Part shown: positions 8,623-16,192 of the stretch, in pieces
Position numbering within the stretch: position 1 is the stretch's first letter
How the letters are laid out: the number at the start of each line of letters is the position of its first letter
Source of the DNA: Ancalomicrobiaceae bacterium S20
Lineage (GTDB): Bacteria > Pseudomonadota > Alphaproteobacteria > Rhizobiales > Ancalomicrobiaceae
NCBI GenBank assembly: GCA_040269895.1
Contig: CP158568.1
Location: forward strand, 2,822,716 to 2,886,715
Length of the DNA stretch: 64,000 bases
Direction of reading: 5' to 3'
Made by a program: the position numbers and the translations under genes
Notes under the pieces: generated by a model
What the model saw: only the letters and a program-made list of their open reading frames with translations
What the model was told of the DNA's origin: nothing
Database searches by the model: none

Positions 8623-8976
8623 ATGTCCGGCTACCTGCACCCCTCCAGAGACGACATCACCCTGACCGCCGTGCTCGCCGCCTTCGGCGACCCGGTGCGG
8701 ATGGAGATCGTCCGCACCCTCGCCGCCGCGGAGGCGGGCCTGAACTGCTCGGCGACCGTGCCGCTCACGGCCGTGCCGCGTTCGACGCTGTCGCACCATT
8801 TCCGCGTACTGCGCGAGGCGGGCGTGATCCTAATGGTCAAGAAGGGCGTGGAGAACATCAACACGCTGCGGCGCGCCGATCTCGAGGCGCGGTTTCCCGG
8901 CCTGCTCGATCAGGTGCTGCGCAATGCCTGCGCCGAGGCGGCGCGCGCATGCGCCGCCGATGCGATCGCGTCCTGA
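8623..8976 (+). CDS. ArsR-family winged-helix transcriptional regulator
   Basis: A 117-residue small winged-helix protein. 'AVLAAFGDPVRMEIVRTLA' is the typical ArsR entry helix, and 'PRSTLSHHFRVLREAGVILMVKKG' holds the recognition helix and wing. No CxC or other metal-binding motif is seen, so a metal sensor role is unlikely; one lone Cys sits in 'LNCSATV'. It is divergently transcribed from the SDR gene, with 86 bp between starts containing two palindromes. It probably represses itself and the SDR. Ligand unknown. Confidence 0.88.
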   Translation: MSGYLHPSRDDITLTAVLAAFGDPVRMEIVRTLAAAEAGLNCSATVPLTAVPRSTLSHHFRVLREAGVILMVKKGVENINTLRRADLEARFPGLLDQVLRNACAEAARACAADAIAS

Positions 8977-9024
8977 ACGCCCCTGAGAACACCAACGGAC
9001 TTGCGATCACGAGATTGCGCCGGC

Positions 9025-9621
9025 TCAATCCAGAAAGGTCATGTCGGCTTCCGGCGTCTTCAGCGGCACGTTGAAGCCCGGCAGCGCCGGCCGCGCCGTG
9101 TCCGCCCGGCGACCGCCGCCATTGTCGCCGCGTGCCCCGCGGCCGACCCGTTCCAGCCGGCGCGGCCCGAGCACGAGGTCCGGACCGACATAACCGTTCG
9201 CACGCTCCACATAGCGCGACGGCCGGTCGAGCAGGCGCAGCGCCCGATCGTGCAGCGTGCGCGGGCTGATCGGCTTGCTCAGTACGTCGTCAGCGCCGGC
9301 ATTGACGGCGGCCTGAACGACGGCCCGGCTGGTATGCCCCGAGACCACCACGATCGGCATCATGCGATTGCGCACGGTCGGGTCGACGCGCACCGCGCCG
9401 ATCCAGCGCACGCCGTCGAAGGCGGGCATCGAGATGTCGATGAAGACGAGATCGATGTGGTTCTGCGCGACATAGGCCTTGGCCGCGACGGGATCGCCGA
9501 ACACCTCGACGGAGCGAAAGCCCAGATGGCGCAGGATCGTGCGCATCAGGTTCTGGAAATTGCGGTTGTCGTCGATGACGATCAACCGGCGCTCGGCATG
9601 GTGCGCGACGCTGTCGACCAT
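9025..9621 (-). CDS. Response regulator, receiver domain with short uncharacterised tail
   Basis: A 198-residue protein. Residues 12-130 form a CheY-like receiver with the acidic pair in 'IVIDDNR', phosphorylatable Asp62 in 'VFIDISMP', and Lys116 in 'VLSKPISP'. The last 70 residues are basic, Gly/Arg-rich and contain no DNA-binding or enzymatic domain. No histidine kinase is adjacent, so the partner is unknown. ATG 9621 is preferred; an upstream extension in frame to 9717 looks non-coding (Arg/Gly-rich). Confidence 0.85.
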   Translation of the reverse strand: MVDSVAHHAERRLIVIDDNRNFQNLMRTILRHLGFRSVEVFGDPVAAKAYVAQNHIDLVFIDISMPAFDGVRWIGAVRVDPTVRNRMMPIVVVSGHTSRAVVQAAVNAGADDVLSKPISPRTLHDRALRLLDRPSRYVERANGYVGPDLVLGPRRLERVGRGARGDNGGGRRADTARPALPGFNVPLKTPEADMTFLD

Positions 9622-9804
9622 GGTCCCCGCAGCCGTCCTTTGCCCGCGGCGTTGCGGACCGGACCGGCTTGCCCCTCTCGTTATCCTTGAACGCCCGTTC
9701 AGCGGCGTCAGAGGCAAGCTGCGACGACAACCACTAATATTTCATTTCGCTGCGACACGTAACCCTCACACGAGTCCCACCGCTGTCAGGGACGCCAAAC
9801 GGAA

Positions 9805-9829
9805 ACGGCCGGGCGCAGGGCCCGGCCGT
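9805..9829 (-). terminator. Terminator behind superoxide dismutase
   Basis: Perfect 10-bp stem ACGGCCGGGC / GCCCGGCCGT with a 5-nt loop, about 35 bp after the sod stop. On the minus strand it is followed by TTTCCGTTT. Confidence 0.7.
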
Positions 9830-9862
9830 CAAAACTGCAAAGCTCACCGCAGACGCGATCGA

Positions 9863-10462
9863 TCAGACCGCCGCCTCGTAGAGCTCCAGGACGTAGTCCC
9901 AGTTCACCAGGCTGTCGACGAAGGCCTCGAGGTACTTCGGGCGCAGGTTACGGTAGTCGATGTAGTAGGAGTGCTCCCACACGTCGACGCCGAGCAGCGG
10001 CGTGGCCCCGTGCACCAGCGGGTTCTCGCCATTCGGGGTCTTGGTGATGACGAGCTTGCCGTCCTTGAGCGCGAGCCACGCCCAGCCCGAGCCGAACTGG
10101 GTGACGCCGGCCTGGATGAAGTCGGCGCGGAACTTGTCGTAGCCGCCGAGATCGCTGTCGATCGCCGCCTGCAGCTTGCCCGGCAGGTTCTTGCCGCCGC
10201 CGTCCTTCTTCATCCACTTCCAGAAGTGGATGTGGTTGTAGTGCTGGCCGGCATTGTTGAAGAGGCCGGCATTCTTGCCGTAGCTCTCCTTGACGATCTC
10301 TTCGAGCGACTTGCCCTCGAGGCCGCTGTCCTTCAGCAGGTTGTTGCCGTTGTTGACATAGGCCAGGTGATGCTTGTCGTGATGATACTCGAGCGTCTCC
10401 GCGGACATGTACGGGCCAAGAGCGTCATAGGCGTAGGGGAGCGGGGGAAGTTCGAAAGCCAT
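9863..10462 (-). CDS. sodB: Superoxide dismutase, Fe/Mn family
   Basis: A 199-residue cytoplasmic enzyme that dismutates superoxide to O2 and H2O2. Metal ligands are visible: His in 'LEYHHDKHH', His in 'NHIHFW', and Asp and His in 'DVWEHSYYIDY'. The Gln in 'FNNAGQHYNH' sits in the N-terminal half, as in iron-type enzymes, while 'GSGWAWL' is shared by both types. Iron or cambialistic use is therefore likely but not proven. ATG 10462 gives the usual 'MAFELPPLPYAYDALGPYM' start. It has its own terminator and appears monocistronic. Confidence 0.95.
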   Translation of the reverse strand: MAFELPPLPYAYDALGPYMSAETLEYHHDKHHLAYVNNGNNLLKDSGLEGKSLEEIVKESYGKNAGLFNNAGQHYNHIHFWKWMKKDGGGKNLPGKLQAAIDSDLGGYDKFRADFIQAGVTQFGSGWAWLALKDGKLVITKTPNGENPLVHGATPLLGVDVWEHSYYIDYRNLRPKYLEAFVDSLVNWDYVLELYEAAV

Positions 10463-10809
10463 GACAAATTCTCCATCGTTGCCCACGGACGCGAACGCCC
10501 GCGCCGACCCCGGGCGGCTCCGGTCGGCCAAACTGGCAGGTGGAACATAAGCAACAGTCCGGAGATCGGCAACGCCGGGTCGCGGCAATTTCCGCGGTGA
10601 CGAAAGGGGATGGCCGCATGGCTCGGATGCGCGGACCGACCGGTGCCGCCCGAGGCCGCGCGGATCGCCAAGGCCTCGAGGTCGGCGGCGCGCACTGGAC
10701 ATCCGTTCATCGGCGTGATCTTGAAGTCTCAGGTTTTTCCGACAGATCGCCCCTTTGACGGAGGGTTCGCGCCCACCGATCCGGACGGCGGCCCGGCGGC
10801 GGACGAGGC
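10463..10809. other. Divergent intergenic region, no gene seen
   Basis: About 350 bp between sodB and the next plus-strand gene. It should carry the sodB promoter. No clear palindrome was found. Confidence 0.4.
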
Positions 10810-11655
10810 ATGGTCGACGAAGACAGTTCAAACGGGTCGCGCGACGCACGGATGCCGCCTGAACGGACGCCGCCCGAGGGGACGCCGCCTGAAGGGGTGG
10901 TCGCCGGCCGCGCCCGTCTCGCCCGTCTGGCGGCGACGGCCGCCATCGCGGCCGTGGTGGCGCTCGGCGCACTCGCCGCCGTGATGGTCGCCAAGCGCGC
11001 GCCGGCACCGGCACCGGCCACCCCGACCGCCAACCGGCCGCCGGAACGGCTGCTCAGCGTCGCCCAGCAGACGGCGCGCAACCGGCTCAGTCAGTTCAAG
11101 GATCCCCGTCTCGACATTCTGGAGCCACCCGAGACCGCGGTCGGCGGCTTCGCGGCGCCGTTTCCGATCGCTCCGCCCTACGAGGCCCAGGAGTCGACCG
11201 TCCTCGATGCGATGAACCGGCGCATCCGGCTCACCTGGGTCGGGGGCGTGCGACGCAGCGCGATCTGCCTCAGCGCCGAAGGGCTGCGCTTCGCCTGCGG
11301 CCTGCAATCGCGCGCGTCTCTGCAGAATATGGTGCGCGGCAGGCGCGGGGTGTGCTGGCCGGTGTTCTGGCCGACGGCCTCCGAAGACGAGATCTACGCC
11401 GACTGTTTCGTCGAGGGCCGAAACCTCGCGCTGGAGCAGGTGCGTGCGGGCTTCGCCTTCCCGATCGCGACCGTCGACGACAAGGACCTCACCGCCGCCT
11501 TCGCGGCCGCGCAGGCGGCCGGCGCCGGGGTCTGGAATGGCGGCTACAAGGTCGTCGGCGGCTCGCCGGACAGCGATGTCCTGCCGCCGATCGATCTGAA
11601 GGGGCCGAGCGGCCCGCCGGCGGACCCGCGGCCGCGCCCGCCGCCGGACGAATAG
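10810..11655 (+). CDS. Membrane-anchored SNase-like protein, probably non-catalytic
   Basis: A 281-residue protein. A Pro-rich N-terminus is followed by one transmembrane segment (about residues 41-60, 'AAIAAVVALGALAAVMVA'). A C-terminal region (about 130-250) recalls the staphylococcal nuclease fold: 'FACGLQSRASLQNMV', 'VCWPVFW', 'ADCFVEGRNLALEQVRAGFAF', and 'GAGVWNGGY'. The catalytic 'DAPE'-type motif and the 'DRYGR' arginine of SNases are not present, so nuclease activity is doubtful. The Pro-rich tail is probably disordered. Rhizobial genomes commonly carry such envelope proteins of unknown role. Confidence 0.7.
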   Translation: MVDEDSSNGSRDARMPPERTPPEGTPPEGVVAGRARLARLAATAAIAAVVALGALAAVMVAKRAPAPAPATPTANRPPERLLSVAQQTARNRLSQFKDPRLDILEPPETAVGGFAAPFPIAPPYEAQESTVLDAMNRRIRLTWVGGVRRSAICLSAEGLRFACGLQSRASLQNMVRGRRGVCWPVFWPTASEDEIYADCFVEGRNLALEQVRAGFAFPIATVDDKDLTAAFAAAQAAGAGVWNGGYKVVGGSPDSDVLPPIDLKGPSGPPADPRPRPPPDE

Positions 11656-11745
11656 CCGCTGGCCGCGTGATCGCGCGTGCGCGCTTTCCCCCTTTCCACC
11701 CGCCGCGCGGTCCCCCATTCTCCCGGCACTTCGAGGAGCCCTCCG

Positions 11746-12408
11746 ATGTCCCACGCGATCTATGTCTTCGACGCCTATGGCACTCTCTTCGACGTCCATG
11801 CGGCCGTGCGCCGGCATGCCGCGTCGATCGGACCGGACGCCCAGCTCCTCTCCGAGCTCTGGCGCGCCAAGCAGCTCGAATATTCCTGGATGCTGACGCT
11901 GATGGGCCGCTACCGCGACTTCTGGGCGCTGACCGAGGACGCGCTCGACTTCGCGATGGCCCGCGTGCCGGCGGCCGACCGTGCATTGCGGCCGGCGCTG
12001 CTCGATGCCTATTGGAGCTGCGACGCCTATCCGGAGGTGCCCGAACTGCTGAAGCAGCTCAAGATGCGCGGCGCCAAGCTCGCGATTCTCTCGAACGGCA
12101 GCCCGAAGATGCTGGCCGCCGCCTGCGCCTCCGGCGGCATCGCCGACATGTTCGAGGCGGTCATCTCGGTCGACCGGGTCAAGGCCTACAAGCCGGACCC
12201 GCGCGTCTACGACCTCGTGACCACCGAGTTCCGCGTGTTCCCCGAGGCGGTGTCGTTCCAGTCCTCCAACCGCTGGGACGCGGCCGGCGCCACGGCCTTC
12301 GGTTTCCGCACCGTCTGGATCAACCGCAACCGCCTGCCGGAGGAATACAACGACATTCGCCCGGCCGCCGTGCTGCCGAGCCTCGACGGATTACTGACGC
12401 TCGCCTGA
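11746..12408 (+). CDS. L-2-haloacid dehalogenase (HAD type II)
   Basis: A 220-residue HAD hydrolase of the type II dehalogenase subgroup. It hydrolyses L-2-haloalkanoic acids to D-2-hydroxy acids. Nucleophile Asp9 lies in 'YVFDAYGTLFDV'. 'KQLEYSWMLTLMGRY' is the subgroup substrate-pocket helix, 'ILSNGSP' carries the Ser/Asn motif, 'KAYKPDPRVY' the Lys, and 'SSNRWDAAGA' the acidic motif. All hallmark residues are kept. ATG 11746 follows GAGGAG by 9 bp. True halogenated substrates are not implied by context. Confidence 0.92.
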   Translation: MSHAIYVFDAYGTLFDVHAAVRRHAASIGPDAQLLSELWRAKQLEYSWMLTLMGRYRDFWALTEDALDFAMARVPAADRALRPALLDAYWSCDAYPEVPELLKQLKMRGAKLAILSNGSPKMLAAACASGGIADMFEAVISVDRVKAYKPDPRVYDLVTTEFRVFPEAVSFQSSNRWDAAGATAFGFRTVWINRNRLPEEYNDIRPAAVLPSLDGLLTLA

Positions 12409-12577
12409 CCAATTGCTGACCGACGGCCTCGGCCATCCGCGGTCATCTCGACGGAGCACCCCCGACGACTGGCGCCGCGCCTTGGAAAACGGCCAGATGA
12501 CGGGACCATGTCTTCCAACCGGCACAAATCTCCGGCATGGTCCGCGCCAAACACCGCAATGCGAGAAGTGAAGGTCC

Positions 12578-13606
12578 ATGGCCGACTTGCGCAGTCCTGC
12601 CGAAGCTCCCGTCACGGTGCGTCCGGGCGACGCCGTCCCCGGCCTCGTCTGGGCTTATGCCTTCGACGATGAGGGCCACGGCCGTGCCGTCTCGGGCGCC
12701 GACGCGCTGAAGGCGATCGAGGCGCGCGAGGGCTGGGTCTGGCTGCATCTCGACCTCGCCAACCAGCGCGGCAAGGAGTGGGTCGAGGATCGCGCGCCGA
12801 TCCCGGAATCGGCGCGCACCATGATGGTCGACCAGGACCAGCACCTGATGCTGGTCGCCGACGACGCGGCGCTGATGGGTGTGTTCGCCGACTTCCGCCG
12901 CGACTTCGACCAGGGCACCAAAGAGATCTCGCGCATGCGCTTCGTGCTCTATCGGCGCGTGCTGCTGACCGGGCGCCGGCAGGCGCTGACCTCGGTCGAC
13001 GAGGTCCGGCGCACGATCCTGCAGGGCCACGCTTTTGAGACCGGCGAGGCGCTGCTCGAGCGCATCTTCGACAATTTCGCCGACGCGGTCGGCGCGATGA
13101 CGCGCGAACTCGCCGACACGCTGGAAGTCATCGAGGATCGCGTCGTCGAGGATCGCGTCGACCCCGACAGCGTCAAGCTCGGACCGATCCGGCGCACCGC
13201 GCTCCGGCTCAACCGGCAGGTCGGCGCGCTGCGCATCCACTTCCACGCTTTCGTGGAAAACCAGGAACGCGATCTGCCCGACGACGTCTTCGCCATGGCC
13301 GAGCGCGTGTCGCTGCGCCTGACCAGCCTCGGCCGCGACGTCGAGGCGATCCAGGAGCGTGCGCGCATCCTGCAGGAGGAGTTCGCGGTCAAGGTGGCGA
13401 CCGACGCCAACCAGCAGCTCTATACGCTGTCGATCCTGACCGCGCTGTTCCTGCCCGCGACGCTGGTCACGGGTCTTTTCGGCATGAACACCAAGGGCCT
13501 GCCGTTCGACGCCCACGAGGACGGCTTCTGGTATGCCGTCATGGTGTGCGCCTTCGGCAGCATGCTCGTCTACCTGATCCTGAAGCGGCTCGGCGTGACC
13601 AAGTAG
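12578..13606 (+). CDS. zntB: CorA-family transporter, ZntB-like
   Basis: A 342-residue protein with a large cytosolic N-terminal domain, long central helices (about 150-285) and two C-terminal transmembrane helices. The signature GMN motif is at residues 302-304, before the periplasmic loop. 'WVWLHLDL' and 'VFADFRRDF' near the N-terminus are typical of the ZntB/CorA branch, which moves Zn2+ or Mg2+. It differs clearly from the second CorA at 52993. Zn2+ versus Mg2+ is not decidable from sequence. Confidence 0.85.
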   Translation: MADLRSPAEAPVTVRPGDAVPGLVWAYAFDDEGHGRAVSGADALKAIEAREGWVWLHLDLANQRGKEWVEDRAPIPESARTMMVDQDQHLMLVADDAALMGVFADFRRDFDQGTKEISRMRFVLYRRVLLTGRRQALTSVDEVRRTILQGHAFETGEALLERIFDNFADAVGAMTRELADTLEVIEDRVVEDRVDPDSVKLGPIRRTALRLNRQVGALRIHFHAFVENQERDLPDDVFAMAERVSLRLTSLGRDVEAIQERARILQEEFAVKVATDANQQLYTLSILTALFLPATLVTGLFGMNTKGLPFDAHEDGFWYAVMVCAFGSMLVYLILKRLGVTK

Positions 13607-13678
13607 GCCCGAGGCGTCGGACGAGCCATGTAGGGGAAGGGACACGGGCTTGCCGTGCCCTCCCCCTGAGGCTTCCGC

Positions 13679-15070
13679 TCAGCCCTGCGCCAGCGCATCG
13701 AGGATGCGCGCCCACGAGCGGATGCCGCCGTGGAAGCTCGTGAGGTCGTATTTCTCGTTCGGCGAATGGATGCGGTCGTCGTCGAGGCCGAAGCCGACCA
13801 GCGCGGTGTCCATGCCGAGCATGGTCTTGAACCGGCCGACCACCGGGATCGAGCCGCCGCCGCCGATCAGCACCGCCGGCACGCCCCATTCCGCCGTCAG
13901 CGCCGCCTTGGCGGTCGCGAGCCACGGGCTGTCGAAGGGCAGCGCCAGACCCGGGCTGCCGCCGTGCGGATGAAACGAGGCCTTGGCGTCCTTCGGCAGC
14001 CGCGCCTCGACGAAGGCGCGGAAGCTCGCGCGGATCTTGGCCGGATCCTGATCGCCGACGAGCCGGAACGACACTTTCACGGTCGCCTTGGCGGGCAGCA
14101 CGGTCTTGAAGCCCTCGCCGGTGTAGCCGCCGGTGATGCCGTTGAATTCGCAGGTCGGCCGCGCCCAGAGCTGTTCCAGCACCGAGCGCCCCTGCTCGCC
14201 CGCGGGCGTCGACAGGCCGTAGGGCTTGAGGAACGCATCGGCGGTCAGGCCGAGGCCGTCCCAGCTCGCCTTGACCTCGGCCGGCAGTTCGGAAACGCCG
14301 TCATAGAAGCCCGGCAGCGTGACGCGGCCGGTCTCGTCGTGGAGCTCGGCCAGGATCTTCGCCAGCACCCGGATCGGGTTCAGCGCCGGACCGCCGAACA
14401 GGCCGGAGTGCAGGTCGCGGTCGGCGGCGGTGATCGTCACCTCCTCGCCGACCAGACCGCGCAGCGTCGCGGTGATCGCCGGGGTCTTCGCGTCCCACAT
14501 GTTGGTGTCGCAGACGAGCGCGACGTCGTGCGACAGCTCGGCCTTGTTCTCCAGGAGGAAGGCATCGAGCGACGGCGAGCCGGATTCCTCCTCGCCCTCG
14601 AGCAGGACCGTCACCCGGCACGGCAGGCCGCCGGTCTCGGCGACGAAGGCGCGCGCCGCCTCGACGAAGGTCAAGAGCTGACCCTTGTCGTCGGCCGTGC
14701 CGCGGCCGACGATCTGCTTCGCCCCATCGGCGCGGGTCTCGATGCGCGGCTCGAAGGGGTCGGTCGCCCAGAGTTCGATCGGGTCGACCGGCTGGACGTC
14801 GTAGTGGCCGTAGAACAGCACGTGCGGCGCCTCGCGCGCCACTTTCCCGCGCCAATGCGCAACCACCATCGGGTGGCCGGCGGTCTGCCGGACGCTCGCC
14901 TCGAAGCCGATGCCGGCCAGTTCCGCCGCACACCACTCCGCGCCGCGCCGGACCTCCTCGGCGAAGGCCGGATCGGTCGAGATCGACTTGATCCGGACCA
15001 GATCGAACAGACGGCCGAGGCTCGCGTCGAGCCCGGCGTCGATGCGGGAGAGAACGGCTTCGATGGACAT
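13679..15070 (-). CDS. M20 family metallopeptidase (dipeptidase)
   Basis: A 463-residue cytoplasmic Zn peptidase of the M20 (CNDP/DapE/ArgE) family. The first zinc motif 'LFYGHYDVQPVDP' carries His and Asp. 'GRGTADDKGQ' supplies the bridging Asp, 'LLEGEEESGSPS' the catalytic Glu pair, 'DTNMW' a further ligand, and 'DDRIHSPNEKY' the last His. The central lid domain begins around 'RDLHSGLFGGPALNP'. Length fits dipeptidases that release amino acids from di- and tripeptides. Convergent with the ZntB gene. Confidence 0.92.
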   Translation of the reverse strand: MSIEAVLSRIDAGLDASLGRLFDLVRIKSISTDPAFAEEVRRGAEWCAAELAGIGFEASVRQTAGHPMVVAHWRGKVAREAPHVLFYGHYDVQPVDPIELWATDPFEPRIETRADGAKQIVGRGTADDKGQLLTFVEAARAFVAETGGLPCRVTVLLEGEEESGSPSLDAFLLENKAELSHDVALVCDTNMWDAKTPAITATLRGLVGEEVTITAADRDLHSGLFGGPALNPIRVLAKILAELHDETGRVTLPGFYDGVSELPAEVKASWDGLGLTADAFLKPYGLSTPAGEQGRSVLEQLWARPTCEFNGITGGYTGEGFKTVLPAKATVKVSFRLVGDQDPAKIRASFRAFVEARLPKDAKASFHPHGGSPGLALPFDSPWLATAKAALTAEWGVPAVLIGGGGSIPVVGRFKTMLGMDTALVGFGLDDDRIHSPNEKYDLTSFHGGIRSWARILDALAQG

Positions 15071-15228
15071 CGGGATCTCCGAGACGGGGAGCGGGGGCAG
15101 AGGACAAGGGGACGCGGGCGCTGCCGGCGTCGAATGGGAGGCTGTTATAGGTCAGGTGTCGCGCGCCTCGCAAACCCGGCGCGTGGCGGGGCAGGGATCG
15201 CAGCGGTGCAGCGCACGGCTTCGCCCTG

Positions 15229-15723
15229 TCACGCCGCCCCCGCCGCCAATTCGGCGATCACGCCGCCGCCGACGGTATCGAGGCGCCCCAGGTCGCGAAG
15301 CTTGTCCAGCAACGCGCACGCCGAGGCCGGCTCGCCGCGTTTCAGATGGATGAAGGCGAGCGCCTTCATCGTGTAGAGGGCGAAACGGACCGGACCGCCG
15401 AACACGTCCGGCAAGTCTTCCGCACGCCAGAGCCGCCAGTCGGCAGCGAGGCCCGCCTGCCCCGCGGCGAGCGCGAGAGCGGCATTCGCGGCGGCAAGGG
15501 CCTCGTCGAGGCGGCCTTGGTAGGCGAGGATCTTGTACAGACAATAATGCGGCGCGAGCGCCTGTGGATCGGCCGCCGCAGCGCTCCGGAACGCCGCTTC
15601 GCCTCCGACACGGTCGTGTCGGTAGAGCGACACGGCGGTTTGTAGGAGGTCGTTCACCGAGCCCGCGACGTCGCCGAAGTCGATATCGGCAACGCCGCCG
15701 GGAACGGATTGTATGTCAGTCAT
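15229..15723 (-). CDS. Small TPR-like helical protein
   Basis: A 164-residue, mostly helical protein. 'AETAF'-like repeats are seen: 'LYRHDRVGGEAAFRSAAAADP', 'HYCLYKILAYQGRLDEALAAANAAL' and 'ALYTMKALAFIHLKRGEPASACALLDKL' look like two or three degenerate tetratricopeptide units. No signal peptide. Its start is 74 bp from that of the ferredoxin gene on the other strand, a pairing that also occurs near nitrogen-fixation loci in other bacteria. No nif gene is visible here, so a role with the ferredoxin is inference. Confidence 0.7.
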   Translation of the reverse strand: MTDIQSVPGGVADIDFGDVAGSVNDLLQTAVSLYRHDRVGGEAAFRSAAAADPQALAPHYCLYKILAYQGRLDEALAAANAALALAAGQAGLAADWRLWRAEDLPDVFGGPVRFALYTMKALAFIHLKRGEPASACALLDKLRDLGRLDTVGGGVIAELAAGAA

Positions 15724-15796
15724 CTAGCGGCTCTCCGGCAGCTCCGGCACATCCCTTGCTCACCGGCGCTGTGGCCCATGATGCGAGGACGATGCC

Positions 15797-16168
15797 ATGA
15801 ATGCCGGAAGCCCCTCACCGACCGCCGGACAGCCGGACGCGATCGAACCGCCGCAGGTGTTCTCGATCCACGCCTTCGCCTGTCACCAGAGCCGGCCGGT
15901 TGGCCACCCGCGCGGTTCCTGCGGCACGGCTGGAGCGGGGCCGCTGTGGGAGCGGCTCGGGGCGAAGCTCGAAAGTGCGCGCCTGCCGGGCGTTGCCATG
16001 ACGGCGACCGGCTGTCTCGGCTTTTGCCCGGCCGGCCCGCTGATGGTGGTCTATCCGCAGGGTGTCTGGTACACCCCACGCACCACCGAGGATATCGACG
16101 CGATCGTCGACGAACACTTCGTCGGAGGCCGGATCGTCGAACGCCTCGCGATCGTTCCGCGGCTCTGA
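15797..16168 (+). CDS. Thioredoxin-like [2Fe-2S] ferredoxin
   Basis: A 123-residue protein of the thioredoxin-fold ferredoxin family. Four cysteines are spaced C29-x12-C42 ('CHQSRPVGHPRGSCG') and C73-x3-C77 ('GCLGFCPAGP'), the pattern that binds a 2Fe-2S cluster in this fold. 'VVYPQGVWY' is also characteristic. It is probably a small cytoplasmic electron carrier, or the stand-alone form of the domain found in NuoE/HoxE proteins. Redox partner unknown. Confidence 0.85.
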   Translation: MNAGSPSPTAGQPDAIEPPQVFSIHAFACHQSRPVGHPRGSCGTAGAGPLWERLGAKLESARLPGVAMTATGCLGFCPAGPLMVVYPQGVWYTPRTTEDIDAIVDEHFVGGRIVERLAIVPRL

Positions 16169-16192
16169 TCCGCCGATCGGACGCCCCGCCCC

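Noticed and set aside
15229-16168. Nitrogen-fixation locus
   Set aside because: Only the ferredoxin and TPR-like genes hint at this; no nifHDK, nifA or fix gene is present.
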